In this document: positions 1 to 6,345 of the stretch, in pieces
Position numbering within the stretch: the stretch's first letter is position 1
Layout of the letters: every line of letters starts with the position of its first letter
Assembly (NCBI GenBank): GCA_009775535.1
Contig: VSPW01000076.1
Location: forward strand, 1-8,735
Direction of reading: 5' to 3'
Length of the DNA: 8,735 nt
From: Muribaculaceae bacterium
GTDB taxonomy: Bacteria; Bacteroidota; Bacteroidia; Bacteroidales; Muribaculaceae
Notes under the pieces: generated by a model
What the model was told of the DNA's origin: nothing
Seen by the model: the letters and a program-made list of their open reading frames with translations, nothing else
Databases searched by the model: none
Program-made: the position numbers and the translations under genes

Positions 1-477
1 CGCGGAGATGTGTACACGAGCCAGAGCCTGCCGGATGCGGGAGTGTGAGTATCCAAGGAGGTTGTTACGGACATGGCCAAGGTGGAGGGGCTTGTTGGTG
101 TTGGGGGAAGAATATTCGACCATCACCAACGGACTTTCATCAGTGACCGGGACGATGCCATAATTTTCAGTGCCGGCGATATGGGAAAGCACCTGATTCC
201 AGAAACGCGGCTCAATGACCAGGTTAAGGAAGCCCTTTATCACGTTGAAACGCGCCACAGCTGGCTCGTTTTCCACAAGCCACCCGCCTATAGCCGTACC
301 GACAGCCTCGGGAGACTGGCGTGCAGCCTTCACCCACGGGAAAACGACAATAGTGAGGTTGCCCTCAAACTCCTTCTTTGTGGTCTGGGGTACGATGTCC
401 TCAGGCGCAGTGTCAACGCCGTAAAGTTCCTTTACGGCACGCGAAACGGCCTGGGAAATTATGCTATCTATAGACAT
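1..477 (-). CDS. argS: Arginyl-tRNA synthetase, N-terminal part (cut by left edge)
   Basis: This gene encodes the class I synthetase that charges tRNA-Arg with arginine in the cytosol. Only about 159 N-terminal codons of a protein normally near 550-600 residues are present. They cover the Arg-tRNA-synthetase N-terminal (Add-1) domain, with the family-typical KKEFEGNLTIVVFP stretch at about residues 34-47 and FNVIKGFLNL at 78-87. The entry to the catalytic domain follows: EYSSPNTNKPLHLGHVRNN, whose HLGH at residues 132-135 is the class I HIGH signature. The start is ATG at 477-475. An in-frame ATG two codons upstream (483-481), directly after a TAA, is also possible, but M-S-I-D resembles the usual Bacteroidota N-terminus better. 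The frame is open to the edge, although the last 15 or so codons (positions 1-45) match the family less well than the rest. The gene is divergent from the sulfatase and has its own promoter at 510-541. Confidence 0.95.
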   Translation of the reverse strand, partial: MSIDSIISQAVSRAVKELYGVDTAPEDIVPQTTKKEFEGNLTIVVFPWVKAARQSPEAVGTAIGGWLVENEPAVARFNVIKGFLNLVIEPRFWNQVLSHIAGTENYGIVPVTDESPLVMVEYSSPNTNKPLHLGHVRNNLLGYSHSRIRQALARVHISA

Positions 478-509
478 ATTCATTACTTAATTTACAAGGT
501 TTCAATATA

Positions 510-541
510 CAAAGTTACAAAAACTTTGCCAAACTGCCAAA
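510..541 (-). promoter_or_regulatory. Bacteroidota-type promoter for argS
   Basis: On the minus strand, TAACTTTG (517-510) matches the Bacteroidota -7 consensus TAnnTTTG exactly. TTTG at 541-538 lies exactly 20 bases upstream, the usual distance for the -33 element. The predicted transcript would begin near 503-500, giving a leader of roughly 25 bases before the argS ATG. The -33 element lies inside the left arm of the inverted repeat at 533-569. Confidence 0.75.
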
Positions 542-569
542 ATGAGGAATTTTACGACATTTTGGCAGT
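533..569. repeat. Perfect 12-bp inverted repeat over the argS promoter
   Basis: ACTGCCAAAATG (533-544) is repeated as its exact reverse complement CATTTTGGCAGT (558-569), with a 13-base AT-rich spacer. A further direct copy of the core TGCCAAA lies at 527-533, eight bases from the copy at 535-541. The left arm covers the argS -33 element. No T-tract follows either arm immediately and no gene ends here, so an intrinsic terminator is unlikely. An operator for a dimeric regulator is my inference; no known regulator motif was recognised. Confidence 0.6.
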
Positions 570-637
570 CAGTGGATAAATAGAAGGACTGTTGATGTAT
601 AGGATGCCAATCGGTTTGCAAGGTTTTGTATCGTTTT

Positions 638-669
638 TTTGGCGGTGAGGAAAATTATATATAAATTAG
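638..669 (+). promoter_or_regulatory. Probable Bacteroidota-type promoter for the sulfatase gene
   Basis: TTTG at 638-641 is followed after exactly 20 bases by TAAATTAG at 662-669, which differs from the -7 consensus TAnnTTTG at one fixed position (A for T). Transcription would start near 676, leaving a leader of about 33 bases to the ATG at 709. The spacing supports the call. The imperfect -7 element and the several TTTG runs nearby (615-618, 625-628) leave some doubt. Confidence 0.55.
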
Positions 670-708
670 CCGTGACTAAATGCCCATTTTACCATAAAGC
701 ATTCTCTA

Positions 709-2283
709 ATGAATATAAGACATCATCTCACGCTAGCCGCCTCTGCGCTCTCTCTGCCCGCAGCCATGGCGCAAACGCATGATAAGCCCAATGTGATAGT
801 GGTACTTGCCGATGATCTTGGATTCGGAGATGTAAGCGCCTACGGCTCAAAAAGCATACACACCCCTAATATCGATTCGCTGGCCCACGGCGGGGTATGC
901 TTTACCAACGCATATGCCTGCTCGGCAACATCGACCCCAAGCCGATATGCGCTTATGACAGGAATGTATCCATGGCGGAATGAGGATGCGAAGATATTGC
1001 CGGGCGATGCCCCGTTGATATTCCGTGACAACGAATTCACGTTGCCAAAGATGATGCAACAGGCGGGGTATGCCACAGGCGCTGTAGGCAAATGGCATCT
1101 GGGAATGGGCCGCGGAAATATAGACTGGAACAAGACAGTGAAGCCAGGTGCCCGTGAAACGGGGTTTGACTATTCATGCATAATAGCAGCCACCAATGAC
1201 AGAGTGCCAACTGTATATGTGGAGAACGGGGATGTCGTGGGACTTGACCCGAACGACCCGATAGAGGTTGACTATGAACGGAACTTCGAGGGAGAACCGA
1301 CCGCACTTAGCCATCCTGAAATGCTGAAAATGATGTGGGCACACGGACACAATAATTCAATTGTCAACGGGATACCCCGCATAGGTTTCATGAAGGGCGG
1401 TAAGGATGCCTGCTGGCGCGATGAAGACATGGCCGACTACCTTGTGGACAAGGTTAAAAAATTTATAACAGCACACCGCGACTCGGCATTTTTCCTATAC
1501 TACGGACTCCACCAGCCGCATGTGCCACGTGCGCCACACGAACGTTTCGCCGGCGCAACTCCCCTAGGGCCACGCGGTGACGCGATAGTCGAGGCCGACT
1601 GGTGTGTAGGGGAACTGATGTCGCACCTTAAAAAGGAAGGGATACTTGACAATACAATCGTGATATTCTCAAGCGACAACGGCCCTGTGCTACAGGACGG
1701 CTATATTGACTATGCCGATTCACTTGCACCGGCCCACGGTCACAGCCCATCCGGAGGGCTGCGCGGAGGCAAGTACAGCCTGTTTGACGGCGGAACACAC
1801 ATACCGTTATTCGTGTATTGGCATGGCAAAATCCAGCCAAAGAAAAGCGACGAGCTTGTTTGCCAGCTTGACCTGACACCCTCCCTGGCACGCCTTTCCG
1901 GCGGCATGTATCCGGAAGGGCTTGACGGCCTGGACAATATGGACGCACTTATGGGCAATGGTCCATCGGCACGCGAGAACATAGTGCTGGAAGCACAGGG
2001 ACGCCTAGCATACCGCCAAGGAGACTGGGTGATGATACCTCCATATCAGGGCCGAAGATGCAATGAAACAGGGAATGAGTTGGGGAACATGGGCGAATAC
2101 GGGCTTTTCAACGTGAAAAACGACCCTAGCCAGCAACACAACCTCGCCGACAGCGAACCTGAACTGCTGGAGCTACTGAAATACGAATTCATAAACCGCA
2201 TAAACGGGACAAAAATAGGTGACGGCACAATAAAAATGCTTACTGCCGCGCCAAACAAAAACGATAACTGCAACGTAAAATAA
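709..2283 (+). CDS. Exported serine-type sulfatase (S1/arylsulfatase family)
   Basis: This 524-residue sulfatase hydrolyses sulfate esters, in this group of bacteria usually on host or dietary glycans. Residues 1-21 form a Sec signal peptide ending AMA, so it acts in the periplasm or on the surface. DD at 35-36 and DN at 323-324 (SSDNGP) are the calcium ligands. The sulfatase signature STPSR lies at 75-79, with Ser75 as the residue converted to formylglycine. Serine rather than cysteine implies maturation by a radical-SAM anaerobic maturase, which is not encoded here. KWHLG (128-132), His268 in GLHQPHVP, and Lys355 in LRGGKYSLFDGGTHIP complete the expected active site. The C-terminal part has the usual EYGLFNVKNDPSQQHNLAD segment. 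Length and motifs look intact. The substrate and S1 subfamily cannot be named from sequence alone. No SusC/SusD genes adjoin it. Confidence 0.95.
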   Translation: MNIRHHLTLAASALSLPAAMAQTHDKPNVIVVLADDLGFGDVSAYGSKSIHTPNIDSLAHGGVCFTNAYACSATSTPSRYALMTGMYPWRNEDAKILPGDAPLIFRDNEFTLPKMMQQAGYATGAVGKWHLGMGRGNIDWNKTVKPGARETGFDYSCIIAATNDRVPTVYVENGDVVGLDPNDPIEVDYERNFEGEPTALSHPEMLKMMWAHGHNNSIVNGIPRIGFMKGGKDACWRDEDMADYLVDKVKKFITAHRDSAFFLYYGLHQPHVPRAPHERFAGATPLGPRGDAIVEADWCVGELMSHLKKEGILDNTIVIFSSDNGPVLQDGYIDYADSLAPAHGHSPSGGLRGGKYSLFDGGTHIPLFVYWHGKIQPKKSDELVCQLDLTPSLARLSGGMYPEGLDGLDNMDALMGNGPSARENIVLEAQGRLAYRQGDWVMIPPYQGRRCNETGNELGNMGEYGLFNVKNDPSQQHNLADSEPELLELLKYEFINRINGTKIGDGTIKMLTAAPNKNDNCNVK

Positions 2284-2355
2284 AACGACACCAGACAAAA
2301 AAAGTCCGGTAGCGTGAGAAAACTCCAAATATCAACAACCTAAATCCCGAAAACT

Positions 2356-3462
2356 ATGATTATCGGAGTGCCGAAAGAAATCAAGAACAATGAGAACCGC
2401 GTGGCCGTTACGCCAGCGGGAGTTAAGGAACTAATAAAGCACGGTCATACAGTGTATGTACAAGAGACTGCGGGAAACGGCAGCGGCTTCAGCGACAGCG
2501 ACTATATGGCGGCAGGCGCAAAAATGCTGGCGACAATCGCCGAGGTGTATGCCATTGCGGAAATGATAATCAAAGTCAAGGAACCCATAGCGGAGGAATA
2601 TCCTTTGGTGAAGAAAGGGCAGCTTGTGTTCACCTATTTCCACTTTGCATGCGAGCGCGCCTTGACTGATGCGATGATGGCGTCAGGCGCAACTTGCATT
2701 GCCTATGAGACTGTCCGCGACCGCCAGGGACACCTGCCGTTGCTGATACCCATGAGCGAGGTGGCAGGACGCATGTCAATCCAGGAAGGGGCACGCTTCT
2801 TGGAGCGCCCGCAGGGCGGCAAGGGCATACTCCTGGGTGGCGTCCCGGGCGTGAAGCCAGCCAATGTGCTGGTTCTCGGAGGAGGTGTTGTGGGAAGCAA
2901 CGCCGCACTTATGGCCGCCGGCCTCGGTGCAGACGTGACAATAACCGACATTTCCCTGCCCGTACTCCGCCATCTGGCCCAGGTAATGCCGAAAAATGTC
3001 AAAACACTGTTCTCTTCAACCCACAATATTGAGACAGAGCTGCCGGACGTAGACCTGGTGGTCGGTTCAGTGCTCATACCCGGTGCAAAAGCCCCCCACC
3101 TGGTGAGCCGGAGCATGCTAGGGCTGATGAAACCCGGGACAGTGCTGGTAGACGTAGCCATCGACCAGGGCGGATGCTTCGAGACATCACACCCCACCAC
3201 ACACAGCAATCCGGTGTATGAAGTTGACGGCATACTCCATTATGCCGTAGCCAACATACCAGGGGCAGTACCATACACCTCTACACTGGCCCTTACAAAC
3301 GCCACCCTACCCTATGCAATCCGCCTGGCCGACAAAGGCTGGCGCGAAGCCTGCAAAAACGATCCAGGCCTAGCAGACGGAGTCAACATTGTCGACGGCA
3401 AGATAACGTTCAAGGCCGTAGCCGAGGCTTTCGACCTGCCATATACCCCGCTTGAACTTTAG
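2356..3462 (+). CDS. ald: Alanine dehydrogenase
   Basis: This 368-residue cytosolic enzyme oxidises L-alanine to pyruvate and ammonia with NAD+, or makes alanine in reverse. Length and motifs match the family throughout. The N-terminus [20 protein letters not shown] contains the substrate-binding Arg15. Lys75 (in KVKEP) and the catalytic His96 follow. The Rossmann glycine motif is GGGVVG at 175-180, with the NAD-ribose-binding Asp198, and the catalytic Asp270 lies in DVAIDQGG. The ending [21 protein letters not shown] is also typical. It starts 72 bp after the sulfatase stop on the same strand. I see no convincing -7/-33 promoter or terminator in that gap, so read-through from the sulfatase promoter is possible. 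A strong terminator follows the stop codon. Confidence 0.97.
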   Translation: MIIGVPKEIKNNENRVAVTPAGVKELIKHGHTVYVQETAGNGSGFSDSDYMAAGAKMLATIAEVYAIAEMIIKVKEPIAEEYPLVKKGQLVFTYFHFACERALTDAMMASGATCIAYETVRDRQGHLPLLIPMSEVAGRMSIQEGARFLERPQGGKGILLGGVPGVKPANVLVLGGGVVGSNAALMAAGLGADVTITDISLPVLRHLAQVMPKNVKTLFSSTHNIETELPDVDLVVGSVLIPGAKAPHLVSRSMLGLMKPGTVLVDVAIDQGGCFETSHPTTHSNPVYEVDGILHYAVANIPGAVPYTSTLALTNATLPYAIRLADKGWREACKNDPGLADGVNIVDGKITFKAVAEAFDLPYTPLEL

Positions 3463-3474
3463 CGGTTGATACAG

Positions 3475-3510
3475 AAGGCCACATTCCAGATGCAGGAATG
3501 TGGCCTTTTT
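3475..3510 (+). terminator. Intrinsic terminator after ald
   Basis: A perfect 13-bp stem (AAGGCCACATTCC at 3475-3487 with its complement at 3495-3507) encloses a seven-base loop and runs into five T residues (3506-3510). It begins 13 bases past the ald stop codon. It separates ald from the gldE unit. Confidence 0.92.
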
Positions 3511-3576
3511 ATCCTCATTTCAACATCTGGGGCAATAATTCCACCCAATCGTAGACGGAAATCATGGAAAAGTATG

Positions 3577-3584
3577 TAAATTTG
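3577..3584 (+). promoter_or_regulatory. Candidate -7 element for the gldE operon
   Basis: TAAATTTG matches the Bacteroidota -7 consensus TAnnTTTG exactly. It lies 40 bases upstream of the TTG start of gldE, predicting a leader of about 30-35 bases. No TTTG is found at the usual -33 distance (the bases near 3552-3557 are unrelated), so the element rests on the -7 match and on its place after the terminator. Confidence 0.5.
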
Positions 3585-3624
3585 CAATTCCAATACAAAA
3601 GATGTCAAACTAATCTAAATCGAC

Positions 3625-4983
3625 TTGGACACAGACCCCTTGCCAGCCATAGAGGCATTAATACCACTCGCACACGATGCCGCATCATTGGCGTCATTCA
3701 CCCCGGACCAGATGCTGGCCGTATTCATAGCGCTATTGTTCCTGATCATCTCAGGATTCGTATCAGGCAGCGAAATAGCATATTTCTCCCTGACCCAACA
3801 ACAGATCGATGACCTGCAGGAAAGCCCCAAAGGCCCTGCTATCAAAAAACTGCTGTCGTATCCGGAACGACTACTGGCCACCATACTTATAGCCAACAAC
3901 CTGGTAAACGTGACGATAGTAGTGCTTCTCAACTTTGCCCTCGGGCCTGTGTTTGAGAACATGCCGGAATATCTGAGCTTCATACTCCAGACAGTAATCC
4001 TGACATTCCTGATATTGCTTTTCGGGGAAATACTACCAAAACTTTATGCAAACAACAACCCACTTGGCTGGGCCAAGATGGCTGTAAGCGGAATAAAGGC
4101 GGCTGTAGCCATATGCAAGCCTCTGTCGGGGATGCTGGTTAAAAGCTCGACAATCGTCAACAAGATTGTGACGAAAAGAGCTCCCCAGATTTCAGCCGAT
4201 GACCTATCGCAGGCACTTGAGATAACGGATGTGCGCACAAATGACGACAAGGAGATGCTTGAGGGCATCCTGAAGTTCGGAGACACAACGGCATCGCAGA
4301 TTATGACCCCGCGCGTCGACATGACCGACATCGACATAAACGAGCCTTTTGAAAGGGTGCTTGACATAGTGGTGTCGAACGGATATGCACGCCTGCCTGT
4401 CTATGAAAACACGCAAGACTGCATAAAGGGCGTACTGTACAGCCGTGACCTGCTGCCATATATCGGCGTGGAGCTCCCGGAAGGATTCAAATGGCAGTCT
4501 CTGATACGTGAGGCATATTATGTGCCTGAATCACGGATGATTGACGACCTGCTGGAGGATTTCCGGAAACGCAGGATACATATGGCAATCGTGGTCGATG
4601 AGTACGGCGGCACACAGGGTGTGGTGACTCTGGAAGATGTCCTCGAAGAAATTGTGGGGGACATCAATGATGAATACGACGAGGAGGAGGTGACCTATAA
4701 ACGCCTTCAGAACGACACCTATATATTTGAAGGCAAGACGTTGTTAAACGACTTTTTCCGCATAACCGGCCTTGACGAAGAGGAATTTGCAGATATGGCA
4801 GAGGAAGCCGAGACCCTGGCAGGGATGCTGCTTGCCATAAAGGGCGATTTCCCAAAGGACAAAGAGCCTATGGTATACGGCCGTTGCCGGTTTCTCATAC
4901 TCGACATATCGGAACACCGCATCACCAGCGTGCGTGTAAAGGTAATGCCTACGCCATGCACTGACGCCCAAAGCCATGATTAA
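3625..4983 (+). CDS. gldE: GldE-like CNNM/CBS-domain membrane protein
   Basis: This 452-residue inner-membrane protein belongs to the CNNM (DUF21)-CBS-CorC/HlyC family, whose gldE branch sits beside gldD in Bacteroidota. Hydrophobic segments lie near residues 29-46, 82-106, 117-138 and 150-172. CNNM landmarks are SGSEIAYFSL (47-56), NNLVNV (91-96) and FGEILPK (133-139). A CBS pair follows (about 226-348), with IMTPRVDM near its start and DEYGGTQGVVTLEDVLEEIVGD at its end, then a CorC/HlyC domain (about 357-440). Family members are linked to divalent-cation handling; GldE was named as a partner of GldD in gliding flavobacteria. The start is TTG at 3625, because a TAA lies in frame at 3616-3618. 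ATG at 3712 is an alternative, but would remove the M-D-x-D-P-like N-terminus that I believe is typical of GldE. It overlaps gldD by 8 bp. Confidence 0.9.
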   Translation: MDTDPLPAIEALIPLAHDAASLASFTPDQMLAVFIALLFLIISGFVSGSEIAYFSLTQQQIDDLQESPKGPAIKKLLSYPERLLATILIANNLVNVTIVVLLNFALGPVFENMPEYLSFILQTVILTFLILLFGEILPKLYANNNPLGWAKMAVSGIKAAVAICKPLSGMLVKSSTIVNKIVTKRAPQISADDLSQALEITDVRTNDDKEMLEGILKFGDTTASQIMTPRVDMTDIDINEPFERVLDIVVSNGYARLPVYENTQDCIKGVLYSRDLLPYIGVELPEGFKWQSLIREAYYVPESRMIDDLLEDFRKRRIHMAIVVDEYGGTQGVVTLEDVLEEIVGDINDEYDEEEVTYKRLQNDTYIFEGKTLLNDFFRITGLDEEEFADMAEEAETLAGMLLAIKGDFPKDKEPMVYGRCRFLILDISEHRITSVRVKVMPTPCTDAQSHD

Positions 4984-5575
4984 GCATGCGGCCATGACTG
5001 CCATAATGGCTGCGCTGTTCCTGCCGGCATGCAATGGAGGACAGGAATACACCCCTACCCCAAAACGCCACGCATACCCCCGCATAGCGCTGCTGCCGCA
5101 AGAATATATAGCCGCCGACAGCCTGCCCCTACATTTTGAGGTAAATTCCCATGCCTTGACACACGTCGAAGCCAAGGAACAGGGAGCTTGGCTTACAGTA
5201 GGATACCCCAAGTACAATTCAAATGTGTATATCACCCTAACTCCGGTGACAGATGGCAACATACAAAAGATAATCAACAACCGCCTTGAACGCATAAGCC
5301 TGAACACCGGAAACGGACACACATCAACGGCATACATAGAGAGCAAAGACGGATTTTCCGGACAGATAATATACAGCATGCCAGGAGAGGCACTTCCAAT
5401 ACAGTTCCTGGTGTCTGACGGCAGCCGATGGGTAGTGTCAGGGGTTGTAGAAATGGCCAACAGGCAAGCTGACGCAGACTCCGTATCACCAATTACCGAC
5501 GCACTGCGGCAAGACATAGAACACAGCCTATCAACAATAAGCCACAATGGAAATAACAAACCTGCAGCTAGGTGA
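4976..5575 (+). CDS. gldD: GldD-like lipoprotein
   Basis: This 199-residue predicted lipoprotein has a short positively charged start, a hydrophobic stretch and the lipobox LPAC, which places the lipidated cysteine at residue 19. The following EYTPTPKRHAYPRI segment (about 24-37) resembles the conserved YTPKPRGY-type opening of GldD, as does WLTVGYPKY further on. GldD is required for gliding and surface secretion phenotypes in flavobacteria. In non-gliding gut Bacteroidales its role is not established, so only family membership is claimed. The bases ATGATTAA hold both its start codon and the gldE stop codon, and its end overlaps the next gene by 29 bp, so translation is probably coupled through the operon. 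Residues after the cysteine (NGGQE) do not show an obvious Bacteroidota surface-export signal, favouring a periplasm-facing lipoprotein. Confidence 0.85.
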   Translation: MIKHAAMTAIMAALFLPACNGGQEYTPTPKRHAYPRIALLPQEYIAADSLPLHFEVNSHALTHVEAKEQGAWLTVGYPKYNSNVYITLTPVTDGNIQKIINNRLERISLNTGNGHTSTAYIESKDGFSGQIIYSMPGEALPIQFLVSDGSRWVVSGVVEMANRQADADSVSPITDALRQDIEHSLSTISHNGNNKPAAR

Positions 5576-6101
5576 AGCCGACATATACATCACACGCATA
5601 CCCATCACGCACGAGACCCGCCGTAAAAGGGAAACCGCAGCAGTAAGGACTCTGATCGACCATGCATTCGGTCCTGATGCACAATTGGCCCATGACCCTG
5701 ACGGCGTTCCGTACATAGCCGGATGCAATGCGAACATATCGATATCCCACTCCAGGAAATACGCACTGCTCGCCATAGGAAGCACATCGCCGATAGGTGC
5801 AGACATTGAGGAATGGCGTGAACAACTTGAACGGGTCTCAGAAAAATACATATCAAAAATAGAAATGGACCATTATACCGCATCGCAACAGATGCGGCTG
5901 AAGGCATGGACCATCAAAGAGGCAGTATACAAGGCCGCCCACAGTCCTGGCCTGGCATTGGCCGAAGGGATAAGCCTATCGGAAGGCGATGACGGCAGGA
6001 CACTGGCAACTGACGCATACGGGCGGAAATACATATGCCACACCACAACACTGGCCGACGGGGAAATGATATCATTAGCAGAAATACAGGCGGAAGCATA
6101 A
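5547..6101 (+). CDS. 4'-phosphopantetheinyl transferase, short Sfp-like
   Basis: This 184-residue enzyme transfers the phosphopantetheine arm of coenzyme A onto a serine of a carrier protein. Visible landmarks are ISISHS (64-69), with the CoA-contacting His68, then GADIEEW (84-90) with Mg-binding Asp86 and Glu88. WTIKEAVYKA (121-130) carries Glu125 and Lys129. The motif order and spacing match the Sfp/HetI-type superfamily; the protein is shorter than Sfp itself (about 220). The carrier protein it serves, whether the fatty-acid ACP or another, cannot be told from the window. It begins inside gldD (29-bp overlap, different frame), so it is the third gene of the gldE-gldD operon. No clear terminator follows. 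Confidence 0.93.
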   Translation: MEITNLQLGEADIYITRIPITHETRRKRETAAVRTLIDHAFGPDAQLAHDPDGVPYIAGCNANISISHSRKYALLAIGSTSPIGADIEEWREQLERVSEKYISKIEMDHYTASQQMRLKAWTIKEAVYKAAHSPGLALAEGISLSEGDDGRTLATDAYGRKYICHTTTLADGEMISLAEIQAEA

Positions 6102-6345
6102 AAATTACCGTAAAACCACCGGAAACGATATATAGACCACGAAATTGTCAAAATATCACCATTACAGCAACGTATATTCAAAAATTATTACTACTTTTAC
6201 AAGCTATTAACTTTAGCTGACGCCTCCGTGAGGAAATAAGGGGCAAATACTGAAACTTTGTGAAATTATATCCAGAAAACTGAAACATCGGACAATCTTC
6301 AAGAATTATCCACAATAACCAAACAATAATCATTTAAACTATCGT
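6102..6345. other. Intergenic region upstream of the TonB-dependent receptor
   Basis: This 244-bp AT-rich gap must hold the end of the gldE operon transcript and the control region of the receptor gene. I find no stem-plus-T-tract terminator and no RNA gene. Two imperfect -7-like octamers occur: TAACTTTA at 6208-6215 and AAACTTTG at 6253-6260, each one base from TAnnTTTG. Neither has a TTTG at the -33 distance, so no promoter is assigned. A small hairpin (CCTC/GAGG, 6223-6233) is too weak to call. Confidence 0.4.

Noticed and set aside
73..579. 168-codon open frame on the plus strand
   Set aside because: It is antisense to argS over most of its length; the minus strand gives unmistakable synthetase sequence with the HLGH signature, and this frame then runs through the argS promoter and the inverted repeat.
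2290..2310. Small hairpin between the sulfatase and ald (ACCAGAC, seven A, GTCCGGT)
   Set aside because: The 7-bp stem has an A-C mismatch and no T-tract follows on either strand, so it does not qualify as a terminator.
2703..3233. 176-codon open frame on the minus strand
   Set aside because: It is fully antisense to ald, whose catalytic residues are all present; the Ser/Pro/Thr-rich translation is a compositional artefact.
4744..5559. 271-codon open frame on the minus strand
   Set aside because: It lies opposite the end of gldE and nearly all of gldD, both supported by family motifs; its translation is cysteine-rich and low in recognisable structure, as expected for a shadow frame.
6201..6260. 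Possible riboswitch or leader RNA before the receptor gene
   Set aside because: Only a 4-bp hairpin can be drawn (6223-6233) and no conserved core of cobalamin, TPP or other riboswitches known to me is present.
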